58,739 bases of DNA from Candidatus Gastranaerophilales bacterium (lineage in GTDB: Bacteria; Cyanobacteriota; Vampirovibrionia; Gastranaerophilales; Gastranaerophilaceae): positions 30,837 to 89,575 of the forward strand of contig CAJUKY010000006.1 of the NCBI GenBank assembly GCA_910587055.1, read 5' to 3'. The notes under the pieces were generated by a model. That model did no database searches, was not told where the DNA came from, and was given only the letters and a program-made list of their open reading frames with translations. Shown here piece by piece: positions 44,001 through 52,091 of the stretch (positions within the stretch are counted from its first letter, which is position 1; each line of letters begins with the position of its first letter). A program made the position numbers and the translations under genes.

Positions 44001-44367
44001 TGGTCTTGCTGCAAAACAGGCGATTTTGATTGTTGAATTTGCAAAAGATGCAAGAGAAAAAGAGAATAAAAGCGTTTACGAAGCAGCAATGGCGGCGGCA
44101 GACTTAAGGTTTAGGGCCGTTATGATGACAGGTATTGCATTTATTCTGGGCATGGTTCCTCTGGTATTTGCGGTAGGTTCAGGTGCAGAATCAAGAAAAG
44201 CGCTTGGTACTGCGGTATTCGGCGGTATGATAGTTGCCGTTACGGTAGGTGCAATTTTGGTTCCCGCCTTCTATGCGCATATTCAAAACAGAAGAGAAAA
44301 AGCAAAACAGGAAAGCGAAATTAGAAAACAGCAACACATTAAGGATATAAGAGAAAATGAACAATAA
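41056..44367 (+). CDS. RND family efflux pump (AcrB-like)
   Basis: 1103 residues, slightly long for the HAE1 family. It has FIERPRFAIVLSLVIVLVGL at the N-terminus, the porter domains, and the proton-relay helix GTVVDDSIVVVENVQRH with its paired aspartates; the second half repeats with GLAAKQAILIVEFAKD. A ~70-residue insertion follows the first six-helix block (HRTFYEKFRELYKDYW...GSDYYIRRGGA). It exports drugs or amphiphiles from the periplasm with the neighbouring adaptor and TolC protein. Confidence 0.96.
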   Translation: MFSKFFIERPRFAIVLSLVIVLVGLICLKNLPLEEYPDITPPQVVVSATYSGASSEVVESTVAQPIEAQVNGVEDMLYMTSTSSNGTYQLNVFFKTGTDPDMALVNVQNRVSLATPRLPSDVQRYGLTTKRSTQGAGLVMYAIYSPDGSKDKVEVSNYASIYLKDELARVNGVGEVGVYGARDYSIRIWLDAVKMAALNVSPLEIQNAVQGQNTQIPAGDIGAEPLINKHPMKITLKTKGRLTTAEEFSDIIVRSNPDGSTIRVGDVSRVELAGERYSSLGRLDGTEITVLSVMQLSDANAIQVANDCNALMEKMSKDFPDGIAYRVLHDTTETIKESLEEVVKAIVLAVILVTLVVYLFLGDWRASIVPFVSIPVSLLGTLAIFAMCGFSINTLTLFGFVLAVGTVVDDSIVVVENVQRHIENGLNPKDATLISMDEITGAVVATSLVLMAVFVPCCFIAGISGKMYQQFAVTIAASIGFSVVVALTLAPALCATILRSQDEMPHRTFYEKFRELYKDYWAKRHPVTLRGKIRAWGEFLATAWEICIKKYNRFFDRVKTIYLKGSDYYIRRGGATLITYVLIVLSLLGLFKLIPTGFLPESDMSFLLTNIIMKDGTSLAETSKLSAEIEQKFLKMPGVKQIGGIVGMNGDNTALIFAVLKPHKERKHDVPGFFEMLTMSKQEKAKYGTTLADYKRNMAAITSQYNNARIVTFVPPAISGMSMFGGFEYQLLDKGDRTAQELYGDAMRLIMKANQSPKLTSVYTQFNANIPQFLIDIDYPRLKAQNISETEVAAALSSQFGSYYINDFNLKGRVFRVMMQADEPYRGVPEDMNKVYIKTNSGTSAPLSSVVTVTPVTGPYSVTRFNMYNSIQIQGSPAAGQSSGDAIKEMNRISDENLGDDLGFAWSGTTLQEIESTGQTTSVLVMSLVFVYLFLVALYESWMLPIGVMLITPIAMLGALFLQYVTGNQLDIYAQIGLIMLIGLAAKQAILIVEFAKDAREKENKSVYEAAMAAADLRFRAVMMTGIAFILGMVPLVFAVGSGAESRKALGTAVFGGMIVAVTVGAILVPAFYAHIQNRREKAKQESEIRKQQHIKDIRENEQ

Positions 44368-46165
44368 AATATATTCAGTATTGTTGATAACAGCTCTTTT
44401 TACGGGGGCTAACATAGCTAATATTCAAAAAGCAAATGCTATTGAAGATTTTCCGGAGTTATTGCCGGCTTCTTCGGTTGATGTTCGAAGAATGATGAAT
44501 ATTGCGCCTGAAGATGCTGCAAAAAGAGCGGATGAAAAGGATATTGTCGAGGTTTCAAATAAAAATCTTGATAAAAAGGCTCTTAATCAAAAGATGAAAA
44601 ACGAGAAAAAGCAGGTTAAAAAAGCCGCTAAAAATGCAGACAGCGAAGCAAAAAAAGCGGCAAAGCAAAAACAAAATGCCGAGAAAAAGGCACAAAAGCC
44701 TGCAAAAGATAATGCAAAAACTGCCGATAAAAAGGAGGCTCAGACAAAAGCCGCCGTTGACAACAAAAATGCGGGCAAGGAAGAGCTGAGCGCAAGAGAA
44801 CTTAAAAAAATCGAAAAGAAAAAAGAAGAATATAAAGATTATTTTATCCCGACAGACGGTTATATGCCTGTCGGCAATCTTGAAGACAGAAGCACCACAA
44901 TAACCGGTTCCGTTCAAAAAACTCTTGAATTTAATCTCGCTGATTGTCTTGAGCTTGCTTTAATTAATCATCCTAAAATTAAAGCGGCGTATGCTACCGC
45001 ATCGGCGCAAAAAGCGGCAAAAAATGTTACGCTTTCAAATTACAGTCCAAGGGTAGATATAAATGCCGGTATTTCAAGAATTAAGCCTGATACATCCGGC
45101 TTTGGCGGTATGAAGATTGATTCTTATACAAAATATCTGCTTGGAACAATAGGGGTTTCGCAGCTTGTATACGATTTTGGCGTAACGCAAAACCAGTACA
45201 CTATTGATAAAATCGCATGGCAGAGTGCCAAAACAAATATTGAAGCGGTTGTAAATGATGTTATCTGCACCGTTAAGGACAGTTACTATAATTTATTGTT
45301 TGCCATTGCAAAAAAACAGGTGGCAATGGAAACGGTTGAACAGTACAATCAGATGTATAATCAGGCGTTTGCATTTTACGAAGTAGGCACAAAGCCGAAG
45401 GTTGATGTAACTATTGCCGCCGCTAATCTTGCGGATTCGCAGTCAAAATTAATTGAGGCTACAAACAATGTTGATATTGCAGTTTCAAAATTGAATAATG
45501 CAATGGGGCTTCCTTTTGTTCCCGCCTATGTTGTAGATACATCCATTCCTTATCAGAATGTTAATCTTTCAATGAAAGAAGCCGTTGAAATAGCAAATCA
45601 AAACAGGCCTGATTTAAAAATCAATATGATGAATATTGAGCAGGCAAATCAATATGTAAAACTTGCCAAAAAATCATATTTTCCCAAATTAGAATTTGAA
45701 GGTAATGTTTCAATGGGCGGCAGGGATAACTTAACAGAAACAAGCTGGTATGATTTTGGCGGATATTTAAAGTTTCCTGTCGTAAATCCTATTTTAATCA
45801 GAAATCAGATAGTTCAAGCCAGAGCGCTTTATGAACAGGAAAAATACAACGCAAAGTCAAATGTTAACGATATTTATTATGAAATCCAGCAGGCATATGT
45901 CAGCTTGATGGATGCAAAGGAAAGAATACCGTCAACAAAATTAACCGTAAAAGAAGCCAAAGAAAGCTATGAATTATCTCAGGGGCGCTACAGAGTAGGT
46001 GTGTGTGATGCAATCGAGCTGCGCGATGCACAGGTGCAGTATGCAAATGCAAAGCTTGCATATATCAGTAATTTGTATGAATACAACAGTGCAAAAGCAA
46101 GGCTTGAACGCGCTATCGGGCAGAGTTTAAAACCTGCGGAAAACCCTGAAAAAATTGAAATTTAA
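44357..46165 (+). CDS. TolC-family outer-membrane protein with Lys/Ala-rich N-terminal insert
   Basis: 602 residues; the start overlaps the pump gene by 11 nt. Signal peptide, cleaving near ANA-IE. Residues ~55-155 are a Lys/Ala/Glu-rich helical low-complexity stretch (KKAAKNADSEAKKAAKQKQN) before the TolC domain, which begins around residue 190 (LEFNLADCLELALINHPKIK) and repeats (LSMKEAVEIANQNRPDLK). The extra basic region is not part of standard TolC proteins and may bind peptidoglycan or another envelope polymer. Confidence 0.92.
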   Translation: MNNKIYSVLLITALFTGANIANIQKANAIEDFPELLPASSVDVRRMMNIAPEDAAKRADEKDIVEVSNKNLDKKALNQKMKNEKKQVKKAAKNADSEAKKAAKQKQNAEKKAQKPAKDNAKTADKKEAQTKAAVDNKNAGKEELSARELKKIEKKKEEYKDYFIPTDGYMPVGNLEDRSTTITGSVQKTLEFNLADCLELALINHPKIKAAYATASAQKAAKNVTLSNYSPRVDINAGISRIKPDTSGFGGMKIDSYTKYLLGTIGVSQLVYDFGVTQNQYTIDKIAWQSAKTNIEAVVNDVICTVKDSYYNLLFAIAKKQVAMETVEQYNQMYNQAFAFYEVGTKPKVDVTIAAANLADSQSKLIEATNNVDIAVSKLNNAMGLPFVPAYVVDTSIPYQNVNLSMKEAVEIANQNRPDLKINMMNIEQANQYVKLAKKSYFPKLEFEGNVSMGGRDNLTETSWYDFGGYLKFPVVNPILIRNQIVQARALYEQEKYNAKSNVNDIYYEIQQAYVSLMDAKERIPSTKLTVKEAKESYELSQGRYRVGVCDAIELRDAQVQYANAKLAYISNLYEYNSAKARLERAIGQSLKPAENPEKIEI

Positions 46166-46210
46166 TAATTTATAGCAATTTTTTATATTTTTGTTGTTTA
46201 TATTCTTACC

Positions 46211-47401
46211 ATGGCAGTTTCGAGTATTCACAGCAAGAATATTTGCACCAATCCTTCATTTCAAGGCGCCCTGCAGCATAAGCTTTCTAAAAGGCTGTAT
46301 CAAAAGGATGAACTTGACAAGATGTTGAATGATTATAGCGAGGAAGAGAGATATCTGGGCTCACTTCCTCCATCTTGGGTTAAAGATTTTACGCCTGATG
46401 AAATAGGTGAAAGAACAGAACTGGTATTTAAAACTTTTAGTGAATTTGCAAAATCCGTTTATGAGCTTGAAGAAAACAGATGTGCAATTGAAGAAAGGAA
46501 ACTTCGGGAGCTTGAATTTGAAATAGCCGCTCTTCAAGGAAAAACTTTGCAAAATAACCTTATTGAAGAAAAATGGGAAGAATATAGCAGATGCCTTGAA
46601 AAATTGGTGAATAAATTTGAAGAAGATGATTATGTTAAATTATGCGAAAAACTCTCTTCTGAATTATCAAACCTGCTTAATAAAAAAATTGATGCGAAAT
46701 ATTTAGATGACGGTACCTTCGGCGTTGTATTTTTAATTTCGGCAGATGAAGAAAAATATTCTTTGAAGGTTTTTAAGCCTCTGGAAAGTGAGATAAATGA
46801 TAACGGTGGAACTGTTGAACCTGCTAATGCAATATATGCAGACAGAATGATGAAACCTGAAAGGTGTGCAAAAGTTTATTGCGGAAAAGTTGCTTCCGAT
46901 AATGAGAATGACGCTTTTATTTTAACAAAATATATTGAGCCGGAAGCTTGCGATTTACGCAGGATGAATGATGTTCTTAAATGGATATATAATGCCGATA
47001 TGCTTTCTAACAGGTTTACTTTTACTGATGTTAAACCTTCCGATCCTTTCAACGGTAATTTTATAAACGGAACACTGGTTGATTTCGGCGGAATAGAATT
47101 TACCTGCAAAAGTGCAAAAGAATATAAGCTTATGAAACAGCTGCATCAAGCAATAAAAAGCGGAGATACACAAAAAATCAGAAAGATAAAAGCCGAACAT
47201 GGCAAAAGTGAGGAATTTGAAAATTGCATGCGAAGAATTCTTTCTTATGCTGAACTATTGTCAAACAGAAATTTTATGGCCGCCCATGATAAAATATACT
47301 CAAGCTCAACGGATAAAATGATTAAAGGTTTTAAAGAACTCGGGGTAAAATTGGTGAGATTTGATGATGATGCGTGGCAGTATCTTTATGATGCAAATTA
47401 A
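46211..47401 (+). CDS. Protein-kinase-like protein with F-x-G N-terminus
   Basis: 396 residues; no family named with certainty. Residues 14-19 are NPSFQG, the F-x-G element. A helical region (60-160) precedes a kinase-like core: G-rich loop LDDGTFGVVF (165-174), lysine strand YSLKVFKP (K186), hinge FILTKYIEPE, catalytic-loop-like FTDVKPSDPFNGNF (D273 to N281/N283) and LVDFGGIEF (D291). This is the order of G-loop, Lys, D-x-K-P-x-x-N, DFG. No signal peptide; TATATT ends 6 nt before the ATG, no Shine-Dalgarno. Confidence 0.7.
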   Translation: MAVSSIHSKNICTNPSFQGALQHKLSKRLYQKDELDKMLNDYSEEERYLGSLPPSWVKDFTPDEIGERTELVFKTFSEFAKSVYELEENRCAIEERKLRELEFEIAALQGKTLQNNLIEEKWEEYSRCLEKLVNKFEEDDYVKLCEKLSSELSNLLNKKIDAKYLDDGTFGVVFLISADEEKYSLKVFKPLESEINDNGGTVEPANAIYADRMMKPERCAKVYCGKVASDNENDAFILTKYIEPEACDLRRMNDVLKWIYNADMLSNRFTFTDVKPSDPFNGNFINGTLVDFGGIEFTCKSAKEYKLMKQLHQAIKSGDTQKIRKIKAEHGKSEEFENCMRRILSYAELLSNRNFMAAHDKIYSSSTDKMIKGFKELGVKLVRFDDDAWQYLYDAN

Positions 47402-47418
47402 AATATAACCTTTTTGTT

Positions 47419-47440
47419 AATCCCTTTGGCGGGATTTTTA
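47419..47440 (+). terminator. Short intrinsic terminator
   Basis: AATCCC pairs with GGGATT over TTTGGC, followed by TTTTA; the stem is only 6 bp. Confidence 0.55.
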
Positions 47441-47490
47441 TTATCCTCCTTTTTCTTATAATTTTAAAGTTTTAAAAAAGGAGGAAAATT

Positions 47491-48771
47491 ATGAGTTTTA
47501 ACCCGCTGAAGGAAAAAGGTATCCCGCTTGAAAAACAGTTAAAAACCTGGCCGGAGATAGCAAAAAGACCTTATAACAAGGCTTTTGTTGATTGTTATAC
47601 AAGATGCAGACAGATTTTTATGAACGGCATTGAAGTTGAAGCGTGCATTTTTAAACGCAATTTATCAAGAATGCTTGATGATGTTGAAGCTAATAAAACA
47701 GTGTCTCATTTAAGAAGAATTGACGATATGCACCAGACAACGGCAAACTGGCTTATTCCGTATTCTCAAAGCGTTCTTGAGTCTACGCTTGCATATGAAC
47801 AAATAGCAGTTGATTTAACATCATGGCTTGCGCAGAATGAACCTGATGATTATGTAAGGGAAACGTATAATTTCGGATTATTGGAGGATTTTGACCATCT
47901 TTACCGTTATGCTCAATGGTATTATATGGCTGAAGGTGAATTGCCCGATAACATCCTTCAGGGGCAGACCGATGTATTCCCTGGACGCCCGACCCAGCAT
48001 CATCATAACCCGAGTGAAATCAGAATCAGAAAACCTTATAATAAACAAACCGCTTCTCCTCAAACAAAGGTAAATATTTTAACACTTGTTTCGGCAGAGC
48101 AGCAAACGCGTAATTTTTATGCAGAACATGGTTTTATGTACGGAAACGATGTTTTAAGATGTACATATGCAGAAATTAAAGATGTCGAAGAAGAACATGT
48201 TACCATGTATGAAACGTTGATTGATCCCACGGAAACCATGTGGGAAAAACTTGTAATACACGAATATTGCGAAGTTTGCAACTACTATAACTGCATGAAA
48301 GATGAAACCGATGAAAGATTAAAATCAATTTGGGAAGAATTTATGATGCAGGAGATTGAGCACCTTCATATTGCAAATAAATTATTGCAAAAATATGAAA
48401 AACGCGATGCTGAAGAAATTATCGGCGATAAGGTTTATGAACCGAGCACATTTAAAAGCCAGAAAGTTTATGTTCAAAATATTCTGGAAAATGAGGTCGA
48501 TAAACGTCTTGACGGTACGGATAAAATGGGTTATACAACAATAAACAAACTGCCTGATGACTGGGCAGGCTATGATTTTCAGGAAACCGTAAATGCTGAC
48601 GGGGCACCCAGTGAACAAACCATAATTTTAATTCAGGAGAATATCGGCTATGATTTAACTACAGCCGATGAAGCGCTCCAGAAAAAGGAGGTTAAAATTT
48701 TGGAAAAAGGCCTTCAAAAAGTGGTTCAGGCGCCAAATACGGTTCAACCCAAAGAATACAAAGAAATGTAG
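47491..48771 (+). CDS. Tandem ferritin-like di-iron domain protein
   Basis: 426 residues with a strong AAAGGAGG. Two four-helix units are suggested by repeated Glu/His helices. Unit 1 (~45-155): GIEVEACIFKRNLSRML, AYEQIAVDLTSWLA, LLEDFDHLYRYA. Unit 2 (~205-315): SAEQQTRNFYAEHG, AEIKDVEEEHVTMYE, HEYCEVCNYYNCM, MMQEIEHLHIANKLL. E-x-x-H pairs fit a di-iron site in each. The ~100-residue tail is separate. Role might be oxidative-stress defence or iron handling; unproven. It ends at a good terminator. Confidence 0.7.
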   Translation: MSFNPLKEKGIPLEKQLKTWPEIAKRPYNKAFVDCYTRCRQIFMNGIEVEACIFKRNLSRMLDDVEANKTVSHLRRIDDMHQTTANWLIPYSQSVLESTLAYEQIAVDLTSWLAQNEPDDYVRETYNFGLLEDFDHLYRYAQWYYMAEGELPDNILQGQTDVFPGRPTQHHHNPSEIRIRKPYNKQTASPQTKVNILTLVSAEQQTRNFYAEHGFMYGNDVLRCTYAEIKDVEEEHVTMYETLIDPTETMWEKLVIHEYCEVCNYYNCMKDETDERLKSIWEEFMMQEIEHLHIANKLLQKYEKRDAEEIIGDKVYEPSTFKSQKVYVQNILENEVDKRLDGTDKMGYTTINKLPDDWAGYDFQETVNADGAPSEQTIILIQENIGYDLTTADEALQKKEVKILEKGLQKVVQAPNTVQPKEYKEM

Positions 48772-48780
48772 AGTAAATTT

Positions 48781-48811
48781 AAAGCCCTTGAGTATTTTCG
48801 AGGGCTTTTTA
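48781..48811 (+). terminator. Intrinsic terminator
   Basis: AAAGCCCTTGA pairs with CGAGGGCTTT (one wobble), then TTTTT, 10 nt after the stop. Confidence 0.88.
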
Positions 48812-49093
48812 CATAATTATTTTTATAAGAATTTGAAAAAGAATGTAATAAATAAGCGTTATTATAATCCAATTAATTTGGATGTTGATATAACGGGAAG
48901 AAAAAAGAAAGCACAGAAGGGTCACAAAGTAAAATATACAGCTTGCAAATTTTACACCGTTAACGGAAATAAAAGTGTCCTGCATAAAATTATTTATGAC
49001 AAAAGGAATAATGGTAAGCACAAGAACCGCAAGCGCAAGTGATATTGTGCCGGTTAAGAATAAAATCCTCTCTCTTTTCGGTTTCTCAAACAT
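48809..49093 (-). CDS. Small membrane protein, unknown
   Basis: 94 residues with a basic cytoplasmic start (MFEKPKRERI) and three hydrophobic helices (about 11-34, 48-64 and 74-94). No family recognised. It begins without a Shine-Dalgarno; an extended -10 (TGtTAAAAT) ends exactly 6 nt before the ATG, so it is probably leaderless. Just downstream of the ABC exporter gene on the same strand. Confidence 0.55.
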   Translation of the reverse strand: MFEKPKRERILFLTGTISLALAVLVLTIIPFVINNFMQDTFISVNGVKFASCIFYFVTLLCFLFSSRYINIQINWIIITLIYYILFQILIKIIM

Positions 49094-49116
49094 AAGTTAA
49101 TTTTAACATAATATTT

Positions 49117-50898
49117 TTATATATTAAAGCTTGAAAGTTCCAGCATATTTTCAAAATCCGGGTATTTTTCTTTTAATTCCCTAAATGTGCCTTTATCAAT
49201 TATTTTGCCGTCTTTCATATATAAAAGCGCATCGCACTCTTTTAATGTGGATAATCTGTGTGCTATTGCTATTATTGTTTTCTCCCCTTTCAGTTTTGCA
49301 ATGGTTCTTGATACCCTGTCTTCCGTTTCTATATCCAGAGAAGATGTTGCTTCATCTAAAAATAAAACGTCCGTATTCTGATAAAAAGCTCTCGCAAGCG
49401 CCAGCCTGTGTTTTTGTCCGTGGGATAATTCCGGAATTTTGTTTAAATCCTTTATTTCATCGTAAATATCAGCTTTTTTAAGCGCATTAATAATTTTTTC
49501 TTTATCAATTTTGCTTTCATCTTCACCAAAGGCTATGTTTTGAATAACAGAAAGCGGCATAAGAAAAAATTCCTGCGGCAGAATTGAAATATGGTTTTGC
49601 CAGCCCCTGATGTTGTTTCTGTTTATTTCAATGTCATCAATGAAAAACTGACCCTTATTTGGAGTATTAAGTCCTGTTAAGATATCAAGAAGAGTTGTTT
49701 TGCCTGAGCCTGAAAGCCCCACTATGCCTATAAATTCACCTTTTTTAATTTCTATGTTGATATCTTTAAGGCTGTAGTTTTCATTATCTTCATATGAAAA
49801 ACTTGCGTTTAACAGCTTGATACTCTGTTTAAAAGGCAGTGTATCGCATTTTGGTTCATCTATGGTCCAGCATTTAATTTTTTCGGAAGTTTCCATAAAA
49901 AATTTAATGCTGCTTCTTGATTGATTAATTGAATACATTGAGGATTGGAGCTTATTTAAAATCGGAACAAGTCTCAAAACAACGGCAGCAATTACCGCAA
50001 CAGATGATACAAGAAAACCGGAGCCTGAGTTTTGAAGACAGAAAGTAAGAGAAACCAAAATTCCGAATGCTATAATAATGCCTATTTCTGTTATATAAAC
50101 AGGATATGTTCCGTTTGAATTTAAAAGACTCATATAGCGGTTTGTTTCTTTAAAAATTTTTATAACATTTTCAATGAAAGCTTCCCTGTTTTTGGATGTT
50201 TTTATTTCTTTTGCTCCGTTTATTGTGTATTGAAAAAGACTTCCTTGAATTTTTAAAAGTTTCAGATTTTTTTCACCGAATTTTTTTGCACGTTTTTTAA
50301 AGAATAGTTCCTCTATATATACAAAAATTGATAAAAATACTGCAGCAAAAAGCGCAGGCAGCGGGAATTTATAGAATAAAAATCCTAAAATACAAAATGC
50401 TATTATGCAATTTGATATAAGCAAAAGAACCTTGTGGATAAATCCCCAGACGGCGGCATTTAAAGAGGCGCCAAGCAGTACGCCCTTATCTCCGTATGAT
50501 AATTTATTGAATTTTAAATACGGGCAATTCATAAGATTTTTAAATGTTTTAGAATAAAGATTGAATTGGAAATCCGCTATTACCGTATTTTGATATTTTA
50601 TACATAAAATCATAAATACATTTTTGAATATATAAATTAAGATAATTGCAAGACAAAATACAAAAGCGAGAGATTTTGTATTTTCCGTAATATTAAACGC
50701 TTCAAAAAGGTCATTAAAATAAGGAATATTAAATGCTTCATTTCCGCCTGTTAAAAGCATGATTAAAGGGAAAATCAATGCAAGGCCAAGAAATTCAAAT
50801 ATACCCATAAAAAGAGAGAATAAGGCAATGAAAAAAAGTTTTAATTTAAACCCTTCGCCGTAATTTTTTATAAATTGAAAAAAAACTTTTAAAAACAA
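49117..50898 (-). CDS. ABC exporter, fused membrane and ATPase domains (MsbA/PglK type)
   Basis: 593 residues. Six membrane helices (to ~330), then an ATPase domain with GIVGLSGSGKTTLLDILTG, the Q-loop ILPQEFF, signature LSHGQKHRLALARAF, VLFLDEATSSLD and the switch histidine AHRLSTL. Such half-size exporters flip lipid-linked sugars or lipid A. Given the polysaccharide island, a PglK-like flippase is plausible. The start is a TTG (AAAGG 12 nt upstream), with no ATG until residue 31, so the exact N-terminus is uncertain. Confidence 0.9.
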   Translation of the reverse strand: MFLKVFFQFIKNYGEGFKLKLFFIALFSLFMGIFEFLGLALIFPLIMLLTGGNEAFNIPYFNDLFEAFNITENTKSLAFVFCLAIILIYIFKNVFMILCIKYQNTVIADFQFNLYSKTFKNLMNCPYLKFNKLSYGDKGVLLGASLNAAVWGFIHKVLLLISNCIIAFCILGFLFYKFPLPALFAAVFLSIFVYIEELFFKKRAKKFGEKNLKLLKIQGSLFQYTINGAKEIKTSKNREAFIENVIKIFKETNRYMSLLNSNGTYPVYITEIGIIIAFGILVSLTFCLQNSGSGFLVSSVAVIAAVVLRLVPILNKLQSSMYSINQSRSSIKFFMETSEKIKCWTIDEPKCDTLPFKQSIKLLNASFSYEDNENYSLKDINIEIKKGEFIGIVGLSGSGKTTLLDILTGLNTPNKGQFFIDDIEINRNNIRGWQNHISILPQEFFLMPLSVIQNIAFGEDESKIDKEKIINALKKADIYDEIKDLNKIPELSHGQKHRLALARAFYQNTDVLFLDEATSSLDIETEDRVSRTIAKLKGEKTIIAIAHRLSTLKECDALLYMKDGKIIDKGTFRELKEKYPDFENMLELSSFNI

Positions 50899-50959
50899 AA
50901 TAATTTCTACCTTTAATAATTACTTGCAAAATGTATATAATACAATTATACTCTTGATT

Positions 50960-51580
50960 ATGGGCAATATGTCAAGTAAAGAATTTTTTTCTGTCGGAAT
51001 GTCATTATCAAATACATCAAATAATGACAGTTCCGTTTGCGTTATTGATAAAAATAAAAAAATTGTACTTCTTGATAAATTGTATTTTACAAACGATATA
51101 GAACTTTTTTTTGAACAGAATCCTTATGTTAAAAATGCAAAAATCACTGTTTCTATTCCGCATGACAATGCACTTTTAGAGGGTAAATGGCGTATTCATT
51201 GCAAAAATTATAAGATGATAGAAGATAAGTTTGATATAAACAGAAACAACTGGACAAGAAGACTTTCAGACAGATGTTCGGATTTATTTTTAAATTTAAA
51301 AGAGAACGGTGCAAACATTTCAAGGTTTGATGTTAACTTATTAAGAGGGGCTTACGGCCTTGCGCCCGATTATTTGCAGAGAACATCGCTTGATTGCAAA
51401 AGTCTGCAGAGTGCACTGAAAATAAAATACGGTTTTGAAGAATTGCCGGATAATATGCTGCCTGCTTCGGGATTAGAGGCAATTTTAGGGGCAATGTTTA
51501 TGCATGATACACTGTTTAACGGCGCACAGGCTAAAAAGGTATTTGAATATAAAGGGCTGGATGTATTAAATAAGGGGTAG
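50960..51580 (+). CDS. Unknown protein, possibly RNase H-like fold
   Basis: 206 residues from ATG 50960 (an earlier TTG at 50924 overlaps a TATAAT). N-terminal strands read FFSVGMSLSNTSNNDSSVCVI, then KIVLLDKLYF, AKITVSIPHDN; a later GLEAILGAMFMH helix follows. The arrangement is reminiscent of DUF429-like RNase H folds, but the catalytic acids are not clear, so I do not name a family. TATACT lies 7 nt before the ATG. Confidence 0.55.
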   Translation: MGNMSSKEFFSVGMSLSNTSNNDSSVCVIDKNKKIVLLDKLYFTNDIELFFEQNPYVKNAKITVSIPHDNALLEGKWRIHCKNYKMIEDKFDINRNNWTRRLSDRCSDLFLNLKENGANISRFDVNLLRGAYGLAPDYLQRTSLDCKSLQSALKIKYGFEELPDNMLPASGLEAILGAMFMHDTLFNGAQAKKVFEYKGLDVLNKG

Positions 51581-51605
51581 TTTAACTGTTTTGCGGCCGT
51601 ATCAG

Positions 51606-51794
51606 CTAGTTTTCAATAATTTTTATTACTTCTTTTAATTTATTATCCAGCATTTTTGCTATAGGGATTAATTCGTAATCATTTTCTTTAATCCAGATAT
51701 TAAGGGTTTTTGCGATTTTATCAAGTTCCGTGATTTTGTCTTCAATATGTACTAATTTATTGGCTAATTTATCATATTCTGTTTGTGCAGGCAT
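51606..51794 (-). CDS. Small coiled-coil protein
   Basis: 62 residues, MPAQTEYDKLANKLVHIEDK then ITELDKIAKTLNIWIKEN, predominantly helical with heptad-like Leu/Ile spacing. Strong Shine-Dalgarno (ATGAGGAG). It is divergent from an XRE repressor 66 nt away, which makes it a plausible target or partner of that regulator. Confidence 0.65.
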   Translation of the reverse strand: MPAQTEYDKLANKLVHIEDKITELDKIAKTLNIWIKENDYELIPIAKMLDNKLKEVIKIIEN

Positions 51795-51860
51795 GGTTTT
51801 CTCCTCATTTTTAAAGCTATTTGTTCGTGTTTTATTTAAATTCTAACATAAAATAAAATT

Positions 51861-52082
51861 ATGACAAATAGCATTGAAGAAGTTACGAAAAGAGTTGCAA
51901 AAAACCTTAGAAGCATTAGGCATCAGGCAAAGATAACCCAGACCAGCTTGGGGATAATGTTAGATGTTAATTCAAATTACATATCACAGATTGAACGTGG
52001 TATTAGAATGCCCAGTATAAAAAGGCTTGCTAAAATATCTGAAATTTTAAAAGTCGATATATCAGAGTTTTTTAGGAAATAG
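51861..52082 (+). CDS. XRE-family (Cro/C1-type) regulator
   Basis: 73 residues, essentially one helix-turn-helix domain: VAKNLRSIRHQAKITQTSLG, then MLDVNSNYISQIERGIRMPS and AKISEILKVDISEFF. Typical of small stand-alone repressors. Divergent from the coiled-coil gene, so it likely controls that intergenic region. No Shine-Dalgarno; TAAAAT ends 6 nt before the ATG. Confidence 0.9.
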   Translation: MTNSIEEVTKRVAKNLRSIRHQAKITQTSLGIMLDVNSNYISQIERGIRMPSIKRLAKISEILKVDISEFFRK

Positions 52083-52091
52083 CTATTTTGC

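Noticed and set aside
48668..49042. Lys/Arg-rich plus-strand ORF
   Set aside because: It overlaps the end of the ferritin-like gene, a terminator and the opposite-strand membrane protein, with no start signal or domain.
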